64,000 nt of DNA from NCBI RefSeq assembly GCF_003115775.1, contig NZ_QEES01000002.1:1178001-1242000 (forward strand). The letters run 5' to 3'. The stretch comes from Cellulomonas sp. WB94 (GTDB lineage Bacteria > Actinomycetota > Actinomycetes > Actinomycetales > Cellulomonadaceae). Each line of letters begins with the position of its first letter. Position 1 is the first letter of the stretch. Both the position numbers and the translations under genes were made by a program. Positions 1 through 8,298 of the stretch are shown here, one piece after another. The notes beneath the pieces are model-generated. The model ran no database searches. It saw only the letters and a list, made by a program, of their open reading frames with translations, and had not been told where the DNA came from.

Positions 1-616
1 GCGTGCGACCGTCCTCGTGCAGGCGCGCGCACAGGTCCATGACCTCGACCTGGTGGGCGATGTCGAGGAACGTCGTGGGCTCGTCGAGCAGCAGCAGGTC
101 GGTCTCCTGCGCGAGGGCCATCGCGAGCCACACGCGCTGGCGCTGCCCGCCGGAGAGCTCGCTCACGAGCCGGCCGCGCAGGTCGGTGACCTCGGTCGCG
201 GCGAGCGCGGAGGCGACGGCGACCTCGTCCGCGGGCGACCACTGCCGCAGCAGCCCCTGGTGCGGGTAGCGGCCGCGCGCGACGAGGTCGCCCACCGTGA
301 TCGCGTCGGGCGCGAGGGGGGCCTGCGGGAGCAGCGCGAGACGACGGGCGACGTCCCGGGTGCGCAGCCGCGAGAGCGGGACGCCGTCGAGCAGCACGCG
401 CCCGGAGCGCGGAGGGAGCGTGCGGGCGAACGCGCGCAGCAGGGTGGACTTGCCGCAGCCGTTGGGGCCGATGACGACCGCGAACGAGCCGCGCGGGATG
501 GTGACGCTCAGGTCCTGCACGACGACCGCGTGGTCGTACGCGAGCGTCAGCGCATCGGCACGGAGCGCGTCGGCGGCCGGCGCTCCGGCAACCAGCGATT
601 CGGTCGGGGTCGTCAC
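1..616 (-). CDS. Iron-siderophore ABC transporter ATPase (3' end cut by window edge)
   Basis: Cytoplasmic ATPase of a FecCD-type iron(III)-siderophore importer. From a GTG at 614-616 the translation shows Walker A GPNGCGKST at residues 49-57, a Q-loop region, the ABC signature LSGGQRQR, and Walker B LLLLDEPT followed by a D-loop; the reading frame runs off the left edge, so the last ~60 residues are missing. The GTG overlaps the stop of the upstream permease as GTGA (613-616), which implies translational coupling and fixes the start. It is the last visible gene of the operon binding protein-permease-permease-ATPase. The FepC/FecE/FhuC family is clear; the particular siderophore cannot be told from sequence. 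Confidence 0.93.
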   Translation of the reverse strand, partial: MTTPTESLVAGAPAADALRADALTLAYDHAVVVQDLSVTIPRGSFAVVIGPNGCGKSTLLRAFARTLPPRSGRVLLDGVPLSRLRTRDVARRLALLPQAPLAPDAITVGDLVARGRYPHQGLLRQWSPADEVAVASALAATEVTDLRGRLVSELSGGQRQRVWLAMALAQETDLLLLDEPTTFLDIAHQVEVMDLCARLHEDGRT

Positions 617-1644
617 AGCGAGCTCCTCTTCCATTCACGGACCAGCAGGGCGGCGAGGTAGACCCCGCCGAGGCCGGCCGTGACGACCCCGACCGGGTAC
701 TGCACGCCGAACGGCAGCCGCTGGGCGATCAGGTCGGCGACCACGAGGGCCGCCGCGCCGGCGCAGGCGGCCGCGACCATGCCCGGACCGGTCGACCGGG
801 TCAGGCGGCGGGCGACCTGCGGCGCCGCGAGCGCGACGAAGGCGACCGGGCCGCACACCGCGACGGCCGCGGCTGTCAGCAGCACCCCGACCCCGACGGC
901 CAGGAGCCGGGTCCGGCCCGGGGAGACGCCGAGCGACGTCGCGGAGTCGTCGCCCAGCTCGAGGGCCTGCAACGGGCGGGTCAGCGTGAGCGCCGCGGGG
1001 ACGAGCAGCACGAGCGCCGCCGCGATGACCGCCACGTCGCTCCAGCGGCGGGACGCGAGCGAGCCGTTGAGCCATGCGGCCATGACCTGGGCGTCCTCGC
1101 GCGTCGCGCGCACGAGCGCGAGCTGCACGAACGCGAGCGCCATCGCACCGACGGCGATGCCGGTGACGACCATCCGGTACGGCGACGCGAACCCGCGCCC
1201 AGATCCGACGAACACCGCGACCACGGCCAGGAGCGCCCCGAGAACGGCCCCGACGGGAGCCGGCACCACACCCGGCCAGACGAGCGACGCGGCTGCCGCG
1301 CCCGCGGCCGCGCCCGCCCCGAGCCCGATGACGTCCGGGCTGCCGAGCGGGTTGCGCGTGACGCTCTGGAAGATCGACCCCGCGACGCCGAACGCCGCGC
1401 CCGCACCGAGCCCGACGAGCAGCCGCGGCATCCGGTTGGTGCGCAGCACCCACTGCTGGGCCCGGCTCCCGTCGCCCGCGAGGACGGCGGGCAGGTCGGC
1501 GAGCGGGATGCCGAGCTCACCGACCGTGAGCGTGACGAGCATCGCGACGAGCGCGACGACGACCGTCGCGGCGCACACGAGGACGGCCCGGCGGTGCCAC
1601 CGCAGCGTCACGCCCGCGCCGAGGCGCACGACCGGTGCGCTCAC
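613..1644 (-). CDS. FecCD-family iron-siderophore permease (second of pair)
   Basis: Integral-membrane permease of 343 residues, the usual FecCD/BtuC size, with about ten hydrophobic segments. The family landmark near residue 95, NPLGSPDVIGLGAGAAAG, is present, as is LAAPQVARRLTRS in the cytoplasmic loop that contacts the ATPase, and the C-terminal LPFGVQYPVGVVTAGLGG. The gene overlaps both neighbours by 4 bp, the permease upstream and the ATPase downstream, as expected for one polycistronic message. It forms a heterodimer with the permease encoded at 1641-2687. A FepG-like role is inferred from gene order; substrate specificity is unknown. Confidence 0.93.
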   Translation of the reverse strand: MSAPVVRLGAGVTLRWHRRAVLVCAATVVVALVAMLVTLTVGELGIPLADLPAVLAGDGSRAQQWVLRTNRMPRLLVGLGAGAAFGVAGSIFQSVTRNPLGSPDVIGLGAGAAAGAAAASLVWPGVVPAPVGAVLGALLAVVAVFVGSGRGFASPYRMVVTGIAVGAMALAFVQLALVRATREDAQVMAAWLNGSLASRRWSDVAVIAAALVLLVPAALTLTRPLQALELGDDSATSLGVSPGRTRLLAVGVGVLLTAAAVAVCGPVAFVALAAPQVARRLTRSTGPGMVAAACAGAAALVVADLIAQRLPFGVQYPVGVVTAGLGGVYLAALLVREWKRSSL

Positions 1645-2687
1645 AGGCCCGACCCCCCGCGGCGGACCGCCGCGACGAGGAACGGCGCGCCGACGAACGC
1701 CGTGACCGCCCCCACGAGGAGCTCACCGGGCCGGGCGACGACTCGGCCGAGGATGTCGGCGCCGAGCAGCAGGACGGGGCCGAGAAGCGCGCAGTACGGC
1801 AGCAGCCACCGGTGGTCGGCGCCCGTGAAGGAGCGGACCACGTGCGGGACGGCGAGCCCGACAAAGGCGATCGGTCCGGCGGCGGCGACCGCGGCCGCCG
1901 CGAGCACCGTGGCGGCGAGGGCGCCGACGGCCCTCGTCCGACCGGCGCGCAGACCGAGCGACGTCGCAGTCTCGTCCCCGAGCGCGAGCGCGTTGAACGG
2001 ACGCGCGAGCAGCAGCGCGGCGACGAGGCCGGCCGCGACGAACGGGAGCGCCTGTCCGGGGGTCCCGGGCGAGCGGCCCGCGAGCGACCCGATGACCCAG
2101 TACCGGTAGCTGTCGAAGACCTCGGGACGCGTGAGCGAGATCGCGGCGACGACCGCCACGAGGACCGCCGAGATCGCCGATCCGGCCAGCACGAGCCGCA
2201 CCGGGGTCGGTCCGCGCCTGCCTGTGCCGATCGCGTAGACGGCGACGGCCGCGAGCAGCGCACCGGGGATCGCCGCCCACACCGACCGGCCGATCCCCGC
2301 CCCCGCGAGCGCCGTGACGACGACGACCGACGCCGACGCGCCCGCGTTGACCCCGAGCAGTCCGGGGTCGCCGAGCGGGTTGCGGGTGATGGCCTGGATG
2401 ACCACTCCCGAGACGGCGAGCGCGGCGCCGACGAGGAGCCCGAGCTGCGTGCGCGGGATGCGCGAGCCGACGACGGTCGCGGCGTACGACCCGTCAGGGG
2501 ACCGCAGCGCGTGCCAGACGTCCCCGAGGGGGACCGGCTTCGAGCCGACGGCCACGCTGAGGCCGACCATGAGCACGAGCAGCCCGGCCGCCGCAACCAG
2601 ACCGGCCGTGAGCGCCCGCGACCGCGAGCGCGGCCCCCGCACCCCCGACGGGTGCTGGGGCCGCGCTCGCAGGTCGAGAGCGGTCAC
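1641..2687 (-). CDS. FecCD-family iron-siderophore permease (first of pair)
   Basis: Permease subunit of 348 residues. I place the start at GTG 2685-2687 (VTALDLRARPQ), 8 bp after the stop of the binding-protein gene; the open frame continues far upstream only because it lies antisense-like across that gene. Family signatures include the NPLGDPGLLGVNAGASAS loop and VGLAVPHVVRSFTG, the ATPase-coupling helix region. Hydrophobic segments begin around residue 25. The 3' end overlaps the next permease by 4 bp. It partners that permease to form the transmembrane channel. Confidence 0.92.
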   Translation of the reverse strand: MTALDLRARPQHPSGVRGPRSRSRALTAGLVAAAGLLVLMVGLSVAVGSKPVPLGDVWHALRSPDGSYAATVVGSRIPRTQLGLLVGAALAVSGVVIQAITRNPLGDPGLLGVNAGASASVVVVTALAGAGIGRSVWAAIPGALLAAVAVYAIGTGRRGPTPVRLVLAGSAISAVLVAVVAAISLTRPEVFDSYRYWVIGSLAGRSPGTPGQALPFVAAGLVAALLLARPFNALALGDETATSLGLRAGRTRAVGALAATVLAAAAVAAAGPIAFVGLAVPHVVRSFTGADHRWLLPYCALLGPVLLLGADILGRVVARPGELLVGAVTAFVGAPFLVAAVRRGGSGL

Positions 2688-2695
2688 CGTGGGGC

Positions 2696-3769
2696 TCAGG
2701 CCGCGGGGACCTGGGCGATCGCCGCGGCGATCTGCGGCACGTAGGCGTCGAGCGCCCACGGGATGCTCAGCGGCGACGCGACCGAGACGGCCATGCCGAG
2801 CTGCCGGTCGATCATCGGCACGTACGAGCCGCGCTGGACCGCGGGGATCTGCGCCCACAGCGGCTGGGCCTCGGTCGCCTGCTGCTCGGCCTCGTCGTTG
2901 AACCACGTGAACAGCACGTCGACGTCCGCGAGCCGGTCGGCGTTCTCGAGCCCGAGGGGCGACGTCCCGATGGATCCCGTGGCGGGCGCGAGGTCGGCGA
3001 CGGACGGCGCGAGCATGAGCCCGAGGTCCGTCAGGAGCGCCACGCGCGAGTCGCCCTCGAGGTAGACGTCGAGCGAGCCGGGGGTGCCGCCCCATACGTA
3101 CGCGAAGGTCTTCCCGGCGAGCTCGGGGTGGGCGTCACGGGCTGCCGCGAGGGCCGCGTCGGTGTCGTCGATGAGGCCCTGGGCCTTGTCGGGGACGCCG
3201 AGCGCCTTCGCCGCGATGCGCACCTGGTCTTCGGGCGAGGTCTGCCAGGCGACGCCCGGGTGGGCGACGACCGGTGCGAACTCGGAGAGCTTGTCGAACG
3301 TCGCCTGGTCGATGCCGGACTGTGGCGCGATGATGACGTCGGGCTCGAGGGCGATGATCGCCTCGATGTCGATCTCGGGGTACATCGTGATGGTCGCGGG
3401 AAGCGCCGCGCCCTGCGCCTCGACCGTGTCGCGGAACCACGGCTCGAAGCCGTCGGCGTCGCCGCCCCACGTGTCCGCCTCGATGCCGACGGGCACGACG
3501 CCGAGCGCCAGCACGATGTCGGCGGCACCCCAGCCGAGCGCGACGACGCGCTCGGGTGCGGCGGGGATGACCGCGTCGCCGAGCGCCGAGCTCACCGTGA
3601 CGGGGAACGCGGCAGCCGACGACGCGGGCGACACGGTCGTTGCCGGTGTCGCGGCGTCCGACGACGCGCCCGCGCCGCACGCGGCGAGCGTGGAGGCCAC
3701 GAGCCCGGCGCCGACGGCGGCGGTGACCCGGCGGGTGCGCGCGGTGGGGTGTGCCGTGCTGAGGTGCAC
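2696..3769 (-). CDS. Iron-siderophore ABC transporter substrate-binding lipoprotein
   Basis: FecB/FepB-type (helical backbone, TroA superfamily) binding protein of 357 residues. It starts at GTG 3767-3769 with a GGAG ribosome-binding core a few bases upstream. A lipoprotein signal peptide is visible: positively charged TARTRR, a hydrophobic stretch, then lipobox LAAC near residue 31. The mature part contains PERVVALGWGAADIVLALG and LEPDVIIAP, typical of the periplasmic-binding fold lobe 1, and VDVLFTWFN in lobe 2. It is the first gene of the siderophore operon and lies 26 bp downstream of an iron box, so it should be made under iron limitation. Confidence 0.92.
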   Translation of the reverse strand: MHLSTAHPTARTRRVTAAVGAGLVASTLAACGAGASSDAATPATTVSPASSAAAFPVTVSSALGDAVIPAAPERVVALGWGAADIVLALGVVPVGIEADTWGGDADGFEPWFRDTVEAQGAALPATITMYPEIDIEAIIALEPDVIIAPQSGIDQATFDKLSEFAPVVAHPGVAWQTSPEDQVRIAAKALGVPDKAQGLIDDTDAALAAARDAHPELAGKTFAYVWGGTPGSLDVYLEGDSRVALLTDLGLMLAPSVADLAPATGSIGTSPLGLENADRLADVDVLFTWFNDEAEQQATEAQPLWAQIPAVQRGSYVPMIDRQLGMAVSVASPLSIPWALDAYVPQIAAAIAQVPAA

Positions 3770-3794
3770 AAGGGCTCCGATCCGAGGAGGTTAG

Positions 3795-3813
3795 TGAGGC
3801 AAGGCTAACCTAA
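3795..3813 (-). promoter_or_regulatory. IdeR/DtxR-type iron box
   Basis: Read on the minus strand the 19 bases are TTAGGTTAGCCTTGCCTCA, matching 16 of 19 positions of the known DtxR/IdeR palindrome TTAGGTTAGSCTAACCTAA. It sits 26 bp before the start codon of the siderophore-binding lipoprotein, where a bound repressor would cover the promoter or transcription start. Iron-dependent repression of the operon is inferred. Confidence 0.8.
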
Positions 3814-3910
3814 TGGATCGAGGCCGAACGCCTCGTCGACCGCGGGATGGATCACAGCACGGCGTCAGCAAACGGCCGCCCCGCAGACGCCGGGGGACGG
3901 CGCCACACCC

Positions 3911-4843
3911 TCAGCGCAGCGGGTGCCCGGTCAGCCGCTCGAACGCCTCGAGGTAGCGGGACCGGGTCCGCTCGACCACGTCGTCGGGCAGCGGGGGCGG
4001 CGGGGTGACACCCGAGCGGTCCCACCCGGACGCCGGCGAGGTGAGCCAGTCGCGCACGTACTGCTTGTCGAAGCTCGGCTGGGCGCGGCCGGGCGTCCAG
4101 TCGCCGGCGGGCCAGAACCGCGACGAGTCGGGGGTCAGCACCTCGTCGCCCAGCACCGTCGCACCCGTCGCCGGGTCGACGCCGAACTCGAGCTTGGTGT
4201 CCGCGAGGATCACGCCCCGCTCACGCGCGATCCCCTCGGCCCGCGCGTACACCGCGAGCGTCAGGTCACGCAGCCGCGCCGCGTCGTCCACGCCGATCTG
4301 CCCGGCGACGACGTCGAAGCTGACGTTCTCGTCGTGGTCGCCGAGGGCCGCCTTGGTCGCGGGCGTGAAGATCGGCTCGGGCAGCCGCGAGCCGTCAACC
4401 AGCCCCGCGGGCAGCGGGATGCCGGTGACCTCGCCCTTCGCGACGTACTCGACGAGCCCGGAACCGGTCAGGTACCCGCGCGCGACGCACTCGACCGGGA
4501 ACATCTCGAGCCGGCGGCAGACCATCGCGCGGCCCACGACCGCCGCCGGGACCGCGTCGTCGGAGCCGGCCACGACGTGGTTCGGGACGAGGTCCGCGAG
4601 CTGGTCGAACCACCACCGGCTGAGCTGCGTGAGCACGACGCCCTTGTCAGGGATCAGGGTCGGCAGCACGTGGTCGTACGCGCTGATCCGGTCGCTCGCG
4701 ACGACCAGCAGGACGTCTCCGAACCTCGCCAGCACCGACGCACCCACCGGGTGGGCGGGATCCGGGACGTAGAGGTCCCGGACCTTGCCGGAGTACGTGG
4801 GGGTCCAACCGGGTAGCTCGATCGACGCGGTCACGAGGCCCAT
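3911..4843 (-). CDS. purC: Phosphoribosylaminoimidazole-succinocarboxamide synthase (SAICAR synthase)
   Basis: Purine biosynthesis enzyme that ligates aspartate to CAIR using ATP. The 310-residue protein has [11 protein letters not shown] near the N-terminus (glycine-rich ATP site), [13 protein letters not shown], the substrate motif [15 protein letters not shown], and [12 protein letters not shown]; all are classical PurC landmarks. Length fits the longer actinobacterial/fungal form rather than the ~240-residue E. coli type. The annotated start (GTG/ATG region MGLVTASIE) could be shortened by three residues to VTASIE. In many relatives purC sits next to purD; here ~20 kb of accessory DNA separates them. 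Confidence 0.96.
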   Translation of the reverse strand: MGLVTASIELPGWTPTYSGKVRDLYVPDPAHPVGASVLARFGDVLLVVASDRISAYDHVLPTLIPDKGVVLTQLSRWWFDQLADLVPNHVVAGSDDAVPAAVVGRAMVCRRLEMFPVECVARGYLTGSGLVEYVAKGEVTGIPLPAGLVDGSRLPEPIFTPATKAALGDHDENVSFDVVAGQIGVDDAARLRDLTLAVYARAEGIARERGVILADTKLEFGVDPATGATVLGDEVLTPDSSRFWPAGDWTPGRAQPSFDKQYVRDWLTSPASGWDRSGVTPPPPLPDDVVERTRSRYLEAFERLTGHPLR

Positions 4844-4943
4844 CCTGCCGTACCTGCGCTCCGCGCACGGGTGGCCCTCGGGGTGCGGACGCCCGGGACC
4901 TAGGGCCCACGGGCGGCGGGGGTGCGGGACTACCTTCGCCCAG

Positions 4944-6398
4944 ATGCCCCTGCCCGGAGATCAGCCCCCCGTCACCACCCCCCAGCGCGTCGTCGTCGTG
5001 GGTGGCGGCGTCAGCGGGCTGGCCGCCGCCTACCACCTCGGCTGCGCCGGCCGACCGGGCCTCGAGGTCGTCCTCGTCGAGCGCGACGACCGGCTCGGCG
5101 GCAAGGTGCGGACGCAGGCGATCGGCGGGCACCTCGTCGACACCGGACCCGACGCCCTCATGGTCCGGGCACCGGCGATGCGTGCGCTGCTCGAGGACCT
5201 GGACCTGGCCGACGCCACCGTCGCGCCCGGTGCGGGCGGCTCGTTCGTGTGGTCGCGCGGTCGGCTGCGGACCCTCCCGCCGAGCACCATGTTCGGCATC
5301 CCGCAGCGGCTGCTGCCCCTGCTGCTGTCGGGCCTGCTCTCTCCCCTGGGCATCGCCCGCGCGGGCCTCGACCTGGTCCTCCCGCGCCGCACTGTGCCCG
5401 ACGACGAGGACCTCTCGATCGGTGCCCTCGTGCGTCCCCGGTTCGGCTCGCAGGTCTTCGACCGGCTCATCGACCCGCTGCTCGGCGGCATCCACGCCGG
5501 TCGCGCGGACCTGCTCAGTGCGCGGAGCACCGTCCCGGAGGTCGACGCGCTGGCCCGTCGGAGCCGCAGCATCTACCTCGCGCTGCGCCGTCAGCCGCGG
5601 CGGGAGGTCCCTCAGGGCCCCGCTCTCGTGTCCCTCGACGGCGGCCTGACCCGGCTCGTCGAGTCCCTGACCGGCGCGATCGAGGCGATCGACGGGTGCC
5701 GGGTGCGGCTCGGCACCGAGGTCGAGTCGCTGCGGCGCGACGGCGACCGCTACCTCCTGACCCTCTCCGACGGGAGCGAGCTCGCCGCGGACGCGGTCGT
5801 CCTGACGACGCCCGCCTTCGTCACCGCTCCCCTGCTCGCCGACCTCGCGCCCGATGCCGCCGCGGCCGCCGCCGAGGTGCCCTACGTCGATGCCGCCTGC
5901 GTCACGCTGCTCTATCCGCGCGAGGCACTGACCCGCGAGCTGAACGGCACCGGGTTCCTCGTCCCGGCCGACGAGGACCTGCTGCTCGTCGGCTGCAGCT
6001 GGCTCGCGGCCAAGTGGCCGCACCTCGCCGACCCCTCGACCGTCCTGCTGCGCGCGATGGTCGGCCGGTACGGCGACCGCCGGTTCATGGACATGGACGA
6101 CGACGAGCTCGTGGCACGCGTCCACGCCGACCTCGTCCGGACCATGGGGATGAGCGCCGACCCCGTCGAGGTCCGGGTCCAGCGCTGGCCCCGGGCCATG
6201 CCGCAGTACACCGTCGGCCACCGTGGCCGGCTGGACCGGATCGCGCGCGCACTCGGCGAGGTCCCCGGCGTGCACGTCATCGGCGCCGCCAGCACCGGCG
6301 TCGGGGTGGCCACGTGCGTCGGGGTGGCACGACGCACCGCCGACGAGGTGCTGGCCGGGCTCGTGAGCGCCGGCGACCCCACGAGAGGACTCGCATGA
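4944..6398 (+). CDS. hemY: Coproporphyrinogen/protoporphyrinogen oxidase, HemY (CgoX) type
   Basis: FAD-dependent oxidase of 484 residues. The dinucleotide-binding motif [17 protein letters not shown] lies at residues 16-32, followed by [12 protein letters not shown], which is the usual second FAD contact. The C-terminal [18 protein letters not shown] matches the FAD-closing motif of the family. In actinobacteria this type oxidises coproporphyrinogen III to coproporphyrin III in the coproporphyrin-dependent haem route, so CgoX is the more exact name by family knowledge. The ATG at 4944 is chosen because longer upstream frames lack family similarity. The stop overlaps the next gene by 4 bp (ATGA). 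Confidence 0.9.
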   Translation: MPLPGDQPPVTTPQRVVVVGGGVSGLAAAYHLGCAGRPGLEVVLVERDDRLGGKVRTQAIGGHLVDTGPDALMVRAPAMRALLEDLDLADATVAPGAGGSFVWSRGRLRTLPPSTMFGIPQRLLPLLLSGLLSPLGIARAGLDLVLPRRTVPDDEDLSIGALVRPRFGSQVFDRLIDPLLGGIHAGRADLLSARSTVPEVDALARRSRSIYLALRRQPRREVPQGPALVSLDGGLTRLVESLTGAIEAIDGCRVRLGTEVESLRRDGDRYLLTLSDGSELAADAVVLTTPAFVTAPLLADLAPDAAAAAAEVPYVDAACVTLLYPREALTRELNGTGFLVPADEDLLLVGCSWLAAKWPHLADPSTVLLRAMVGRYGDRRFMDMDDDELVARVHADLVRTMGMSADPVEVRVQRWPRAMPQYTVGHRGRLDRIARALGEVPGVHVIGAASTGVGVATCVGVARRTADEVLAGLVSAGDPTRGLA

Positions 6399-7591
6399 CC
6401 ATCCCGACGACCGATCGCCCGCACGGCCACGGCCACGGCGGTGGCGGCCACCCCGGCGTGCCCATGTCGAAGGTGGACTTCGCCCAGCGCCCGATGCTCG
6501 TCTTCTGGGAGACGACACGGGCGTGCGGTGTCGCGTGCCGGCACTGCCGTGCGTCCGCGCTGACGAAGCCGCTCCCGGGCGAGCTCGACCTCACCGAGGG
6601 ACGCGACCTCATCGACCAGGTCGCCGGGTTCGGTCGCCCGTACCCGATCCTGGTGCTCACGGGCGGCGACTGCCTGCTGCGCCCCGACCTGTTCGAGCTC
6701 GTCGAGCACGCCAAGAACCTCGGGATCCCCGTGGCGCTCTCCCCCTCGGTGACCCCCTCGCTCACCCCGGAGATGATCGAGCGCATCGCGACCAGCGGCG
6801 TCCGGGCCGTCTCCATCAGCCTCGACGGCGCGACCGCACCGACCCACGAGGGTGTCCGCGCGATCGAGCACCACTTCGACGACACCGTCGCGGCCATCCG
6901 GGCGCTCGTCGCCGCGGGGCTCGACGTCCAGATCAACACGACCGTCATGCGCGAGAACCTCGAGGAGCTCGCCGACATCGCGGCGCTCGTGCGGAGCACC
7001 GGCGCCCACGTCTGGGAGGTCTTCTTCCTCGTCCACGTCGGCCGTGGCGTCGCGACGAACGCGATCACCCCCGCCGAGCACGAGGACGTGTGCCACTTCC
7101 TGTTCGACGCGTCCGCCTACGAGTTCATCGTCCGGACCGTCGAGGCGCCGTTCTTCCGTCGCGTCGTCGCCGCTCGGCGAGCCGGTGACGACGCCCCCAC
7201 GTCCGCCACGTACCGCGCGCTCACCGCGCGCCTGAGCGACCAGCTCGGCGCACCGACCCGCAAGCCGAGCGCGCACACGGCCGCGACGCGGGACGGCAAG
7301 GGCATCCTGTTCGTCGCGTACGACGGCGAGGTCTACCCGGCCGGGTTCCTGCCGCTCGGGCTCGGGAACCTGCGCGAGCGTCCCCTGAGCGAGATCTATC
7401 GCGACAACGACGTGCTCCGCGAGATCCGCGGGACCTCGTTCGAGGGACGGTGCGGGCGGTGCGAGTACGCCGACCTGTGCGGCGGGTCTCGCGCGCGGGC
7501 CTTCGCGGTCGACGGCAACCCGCTCGGCGAGGACCCGGCGTGCATCTACGAGCCGGTCGGGGACCTCACGGAGGCATCCGTCCCGAGCTGA
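6395..7591 (+). CDS. Radical SAM/SPASM protein, TIGR04053/AhbD-like
   Basis: 398-residue radical SAM enzyme. The 4Fe-4S/AdoMet motif is C44-x3-C48-x2-C51 in TRACGVACRHC. A GGD segment (LTGGDCLLRPD) follows for AdoMet binding. The C-terminal SPASM cysteines appear in GRCGRCEYADLCGGSRARAF and DPACIY, which would hold auxiliary clusters. The N-terminus is unusually His/Gly rich (HGHGHGGGGH, residues 10-19) and may bind metal. The ATG overlaps the stop of the haem oxidase gene (ATGA) and has GAGAGGAC as ribosome-binding site, so the two are co-translated. Relatives act in haem or peptide maturation; the substrate here is unknown but a porphyrin-linked job is a fair inference. Confidence 0.85.
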   Translation: MTIPTTDRPHGHGHGGGGHPGVPMSKVDFAQRPMLVFWETTRACGVACRHCRASALTKPLPGELDLTEGRDLIDQVAGFGRPYPILVLTGGDCLLRPDLFELVEHAKNLGIPVALSPSVTPSLTPEMIERIATSGVRAVSISLDGATAPTHEGVRAIEHHFDDTVAAIRALVAAGLDVQINTTVMRENLEELADIAALVRSTGAHVWEVFFLVHVGRGVATNAITPAEHEDVCHFLFDASAYEFIVRTVEAPFFRRVVAARRAGDDAPTSATYRALTARLSDQLGAPTRKPSAHTAATRDGKGILFVAYDGEVYPAGFLPLGLGNLRERPLSEIYRDNDVLREIRGTSFEGRCGRCEYADLCGGSRARAFAVDGNPLGEDPACIYEPVGDLTEASVPS

Positions 7592-7729
7592 CTGGGACGT
7601 GGCCGGCGGCCCGGGTGACGGTCGTCCGACGCAGGACGTCGTCGCGACCGTAGATCTTGAGCTGGGCCACAGGGGTCGCTCTTCTCGTCGGCCCGGCGGG
7701 GTCCGCAGCAGGCGGGATGACGCGGACGG

Positions 7730-8197
7730 TCAGTCGCGAGCGAGGTCGAGGTACGCCTCGAGCTTGGTCTCGTCGCGGCCGAGCTCTTTCACGTCGAAGC
7801 CGAGGCTCGTGGATGCCGCGGACGCGGTCAACGAGTAGGAGTGGTCGTCCGCCGTGACGGACACCATGTCGAGGTTGGAGACCAAGCCGAGCATGAGTGT
7901 CGCGTTGGCGCTGAAGTCGACGTCGTCGAACGGCTTGTCGAGATGATCGAAGGCCACGGTCATGGCGTACGGCGCCTGTTTCGTCTGGAGCGCGAGGCTG
8001 TACGTGCCCGCGGGCCCGAATCCTGCCTGGTCCGCCAACTCGGCCACACGCGAGCTGTCACCGACGAAGTCGGTGCGGGCCGACCAGAGGGACTGCACCC
8101 TGTTCGGCGGATCTGACTTCTCGGCGCCCGACGGGGCACACCCGCCCAGCGTCACTGCGATGAGGAGCGCACCCACGGCCACCTGAGCTCTCAGCAC
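7730..8197 (-). CDS. Secreted lipoprotein, DUF4825-like
   Basis: 155-residue predicted lipoprotein. I choose GTG 8195-8197 because GAGGAGGGG (8201-8210) sits 6 bp upstream and the resulting N-terminus, VLRAQVAVGALLIAVTLGGC, is a proper signal peptide with lipobox LGGC; a longer GTG start at 8251 adds 18 residues without such support. The mature part has FVGDSSRVAEL, YSLALQTKQAPYAMTV and a C-terminal YSLTASAAS strand. These patterns resemble the DUF4825 family often attached to membrane-anchored proteins, but the match is from memory and moderate. It converges on the radical SAM gene with a 138-bp gap. Confidence 0.65.
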   Translation of the reverse strand: MLRAQVAVGALLIAVTLGGCAPSGAEKSDPPNRVQSLWSARTDFVGDSSRVAELADQAGFGPAGTYSLALQTKQAPYAMTVAFDHLDKPFDDVDFSANATLMLGLVSNLDMVSVTADDHSYSLTASAASTSLGFDVKELGRDETKLEAYLDLARD

Positions 8198-8298
8198 ACG
8201 ACCCCTCCTCGGCGCCACACGTGCGCACAGGGTATCCACGACCTTCCGCACCCAGACCCCGAAATGAATGACCGGGCCGCTCGCGATCTACGGGCACG

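Noticed and set aside
7592-7729. Possible small gene between the radical SAM and lipoprotein genes
   Set aside because: Only short frames without ribosome-binding sites; probably a terminator region for convergent genes, though no clean hairpin was found.
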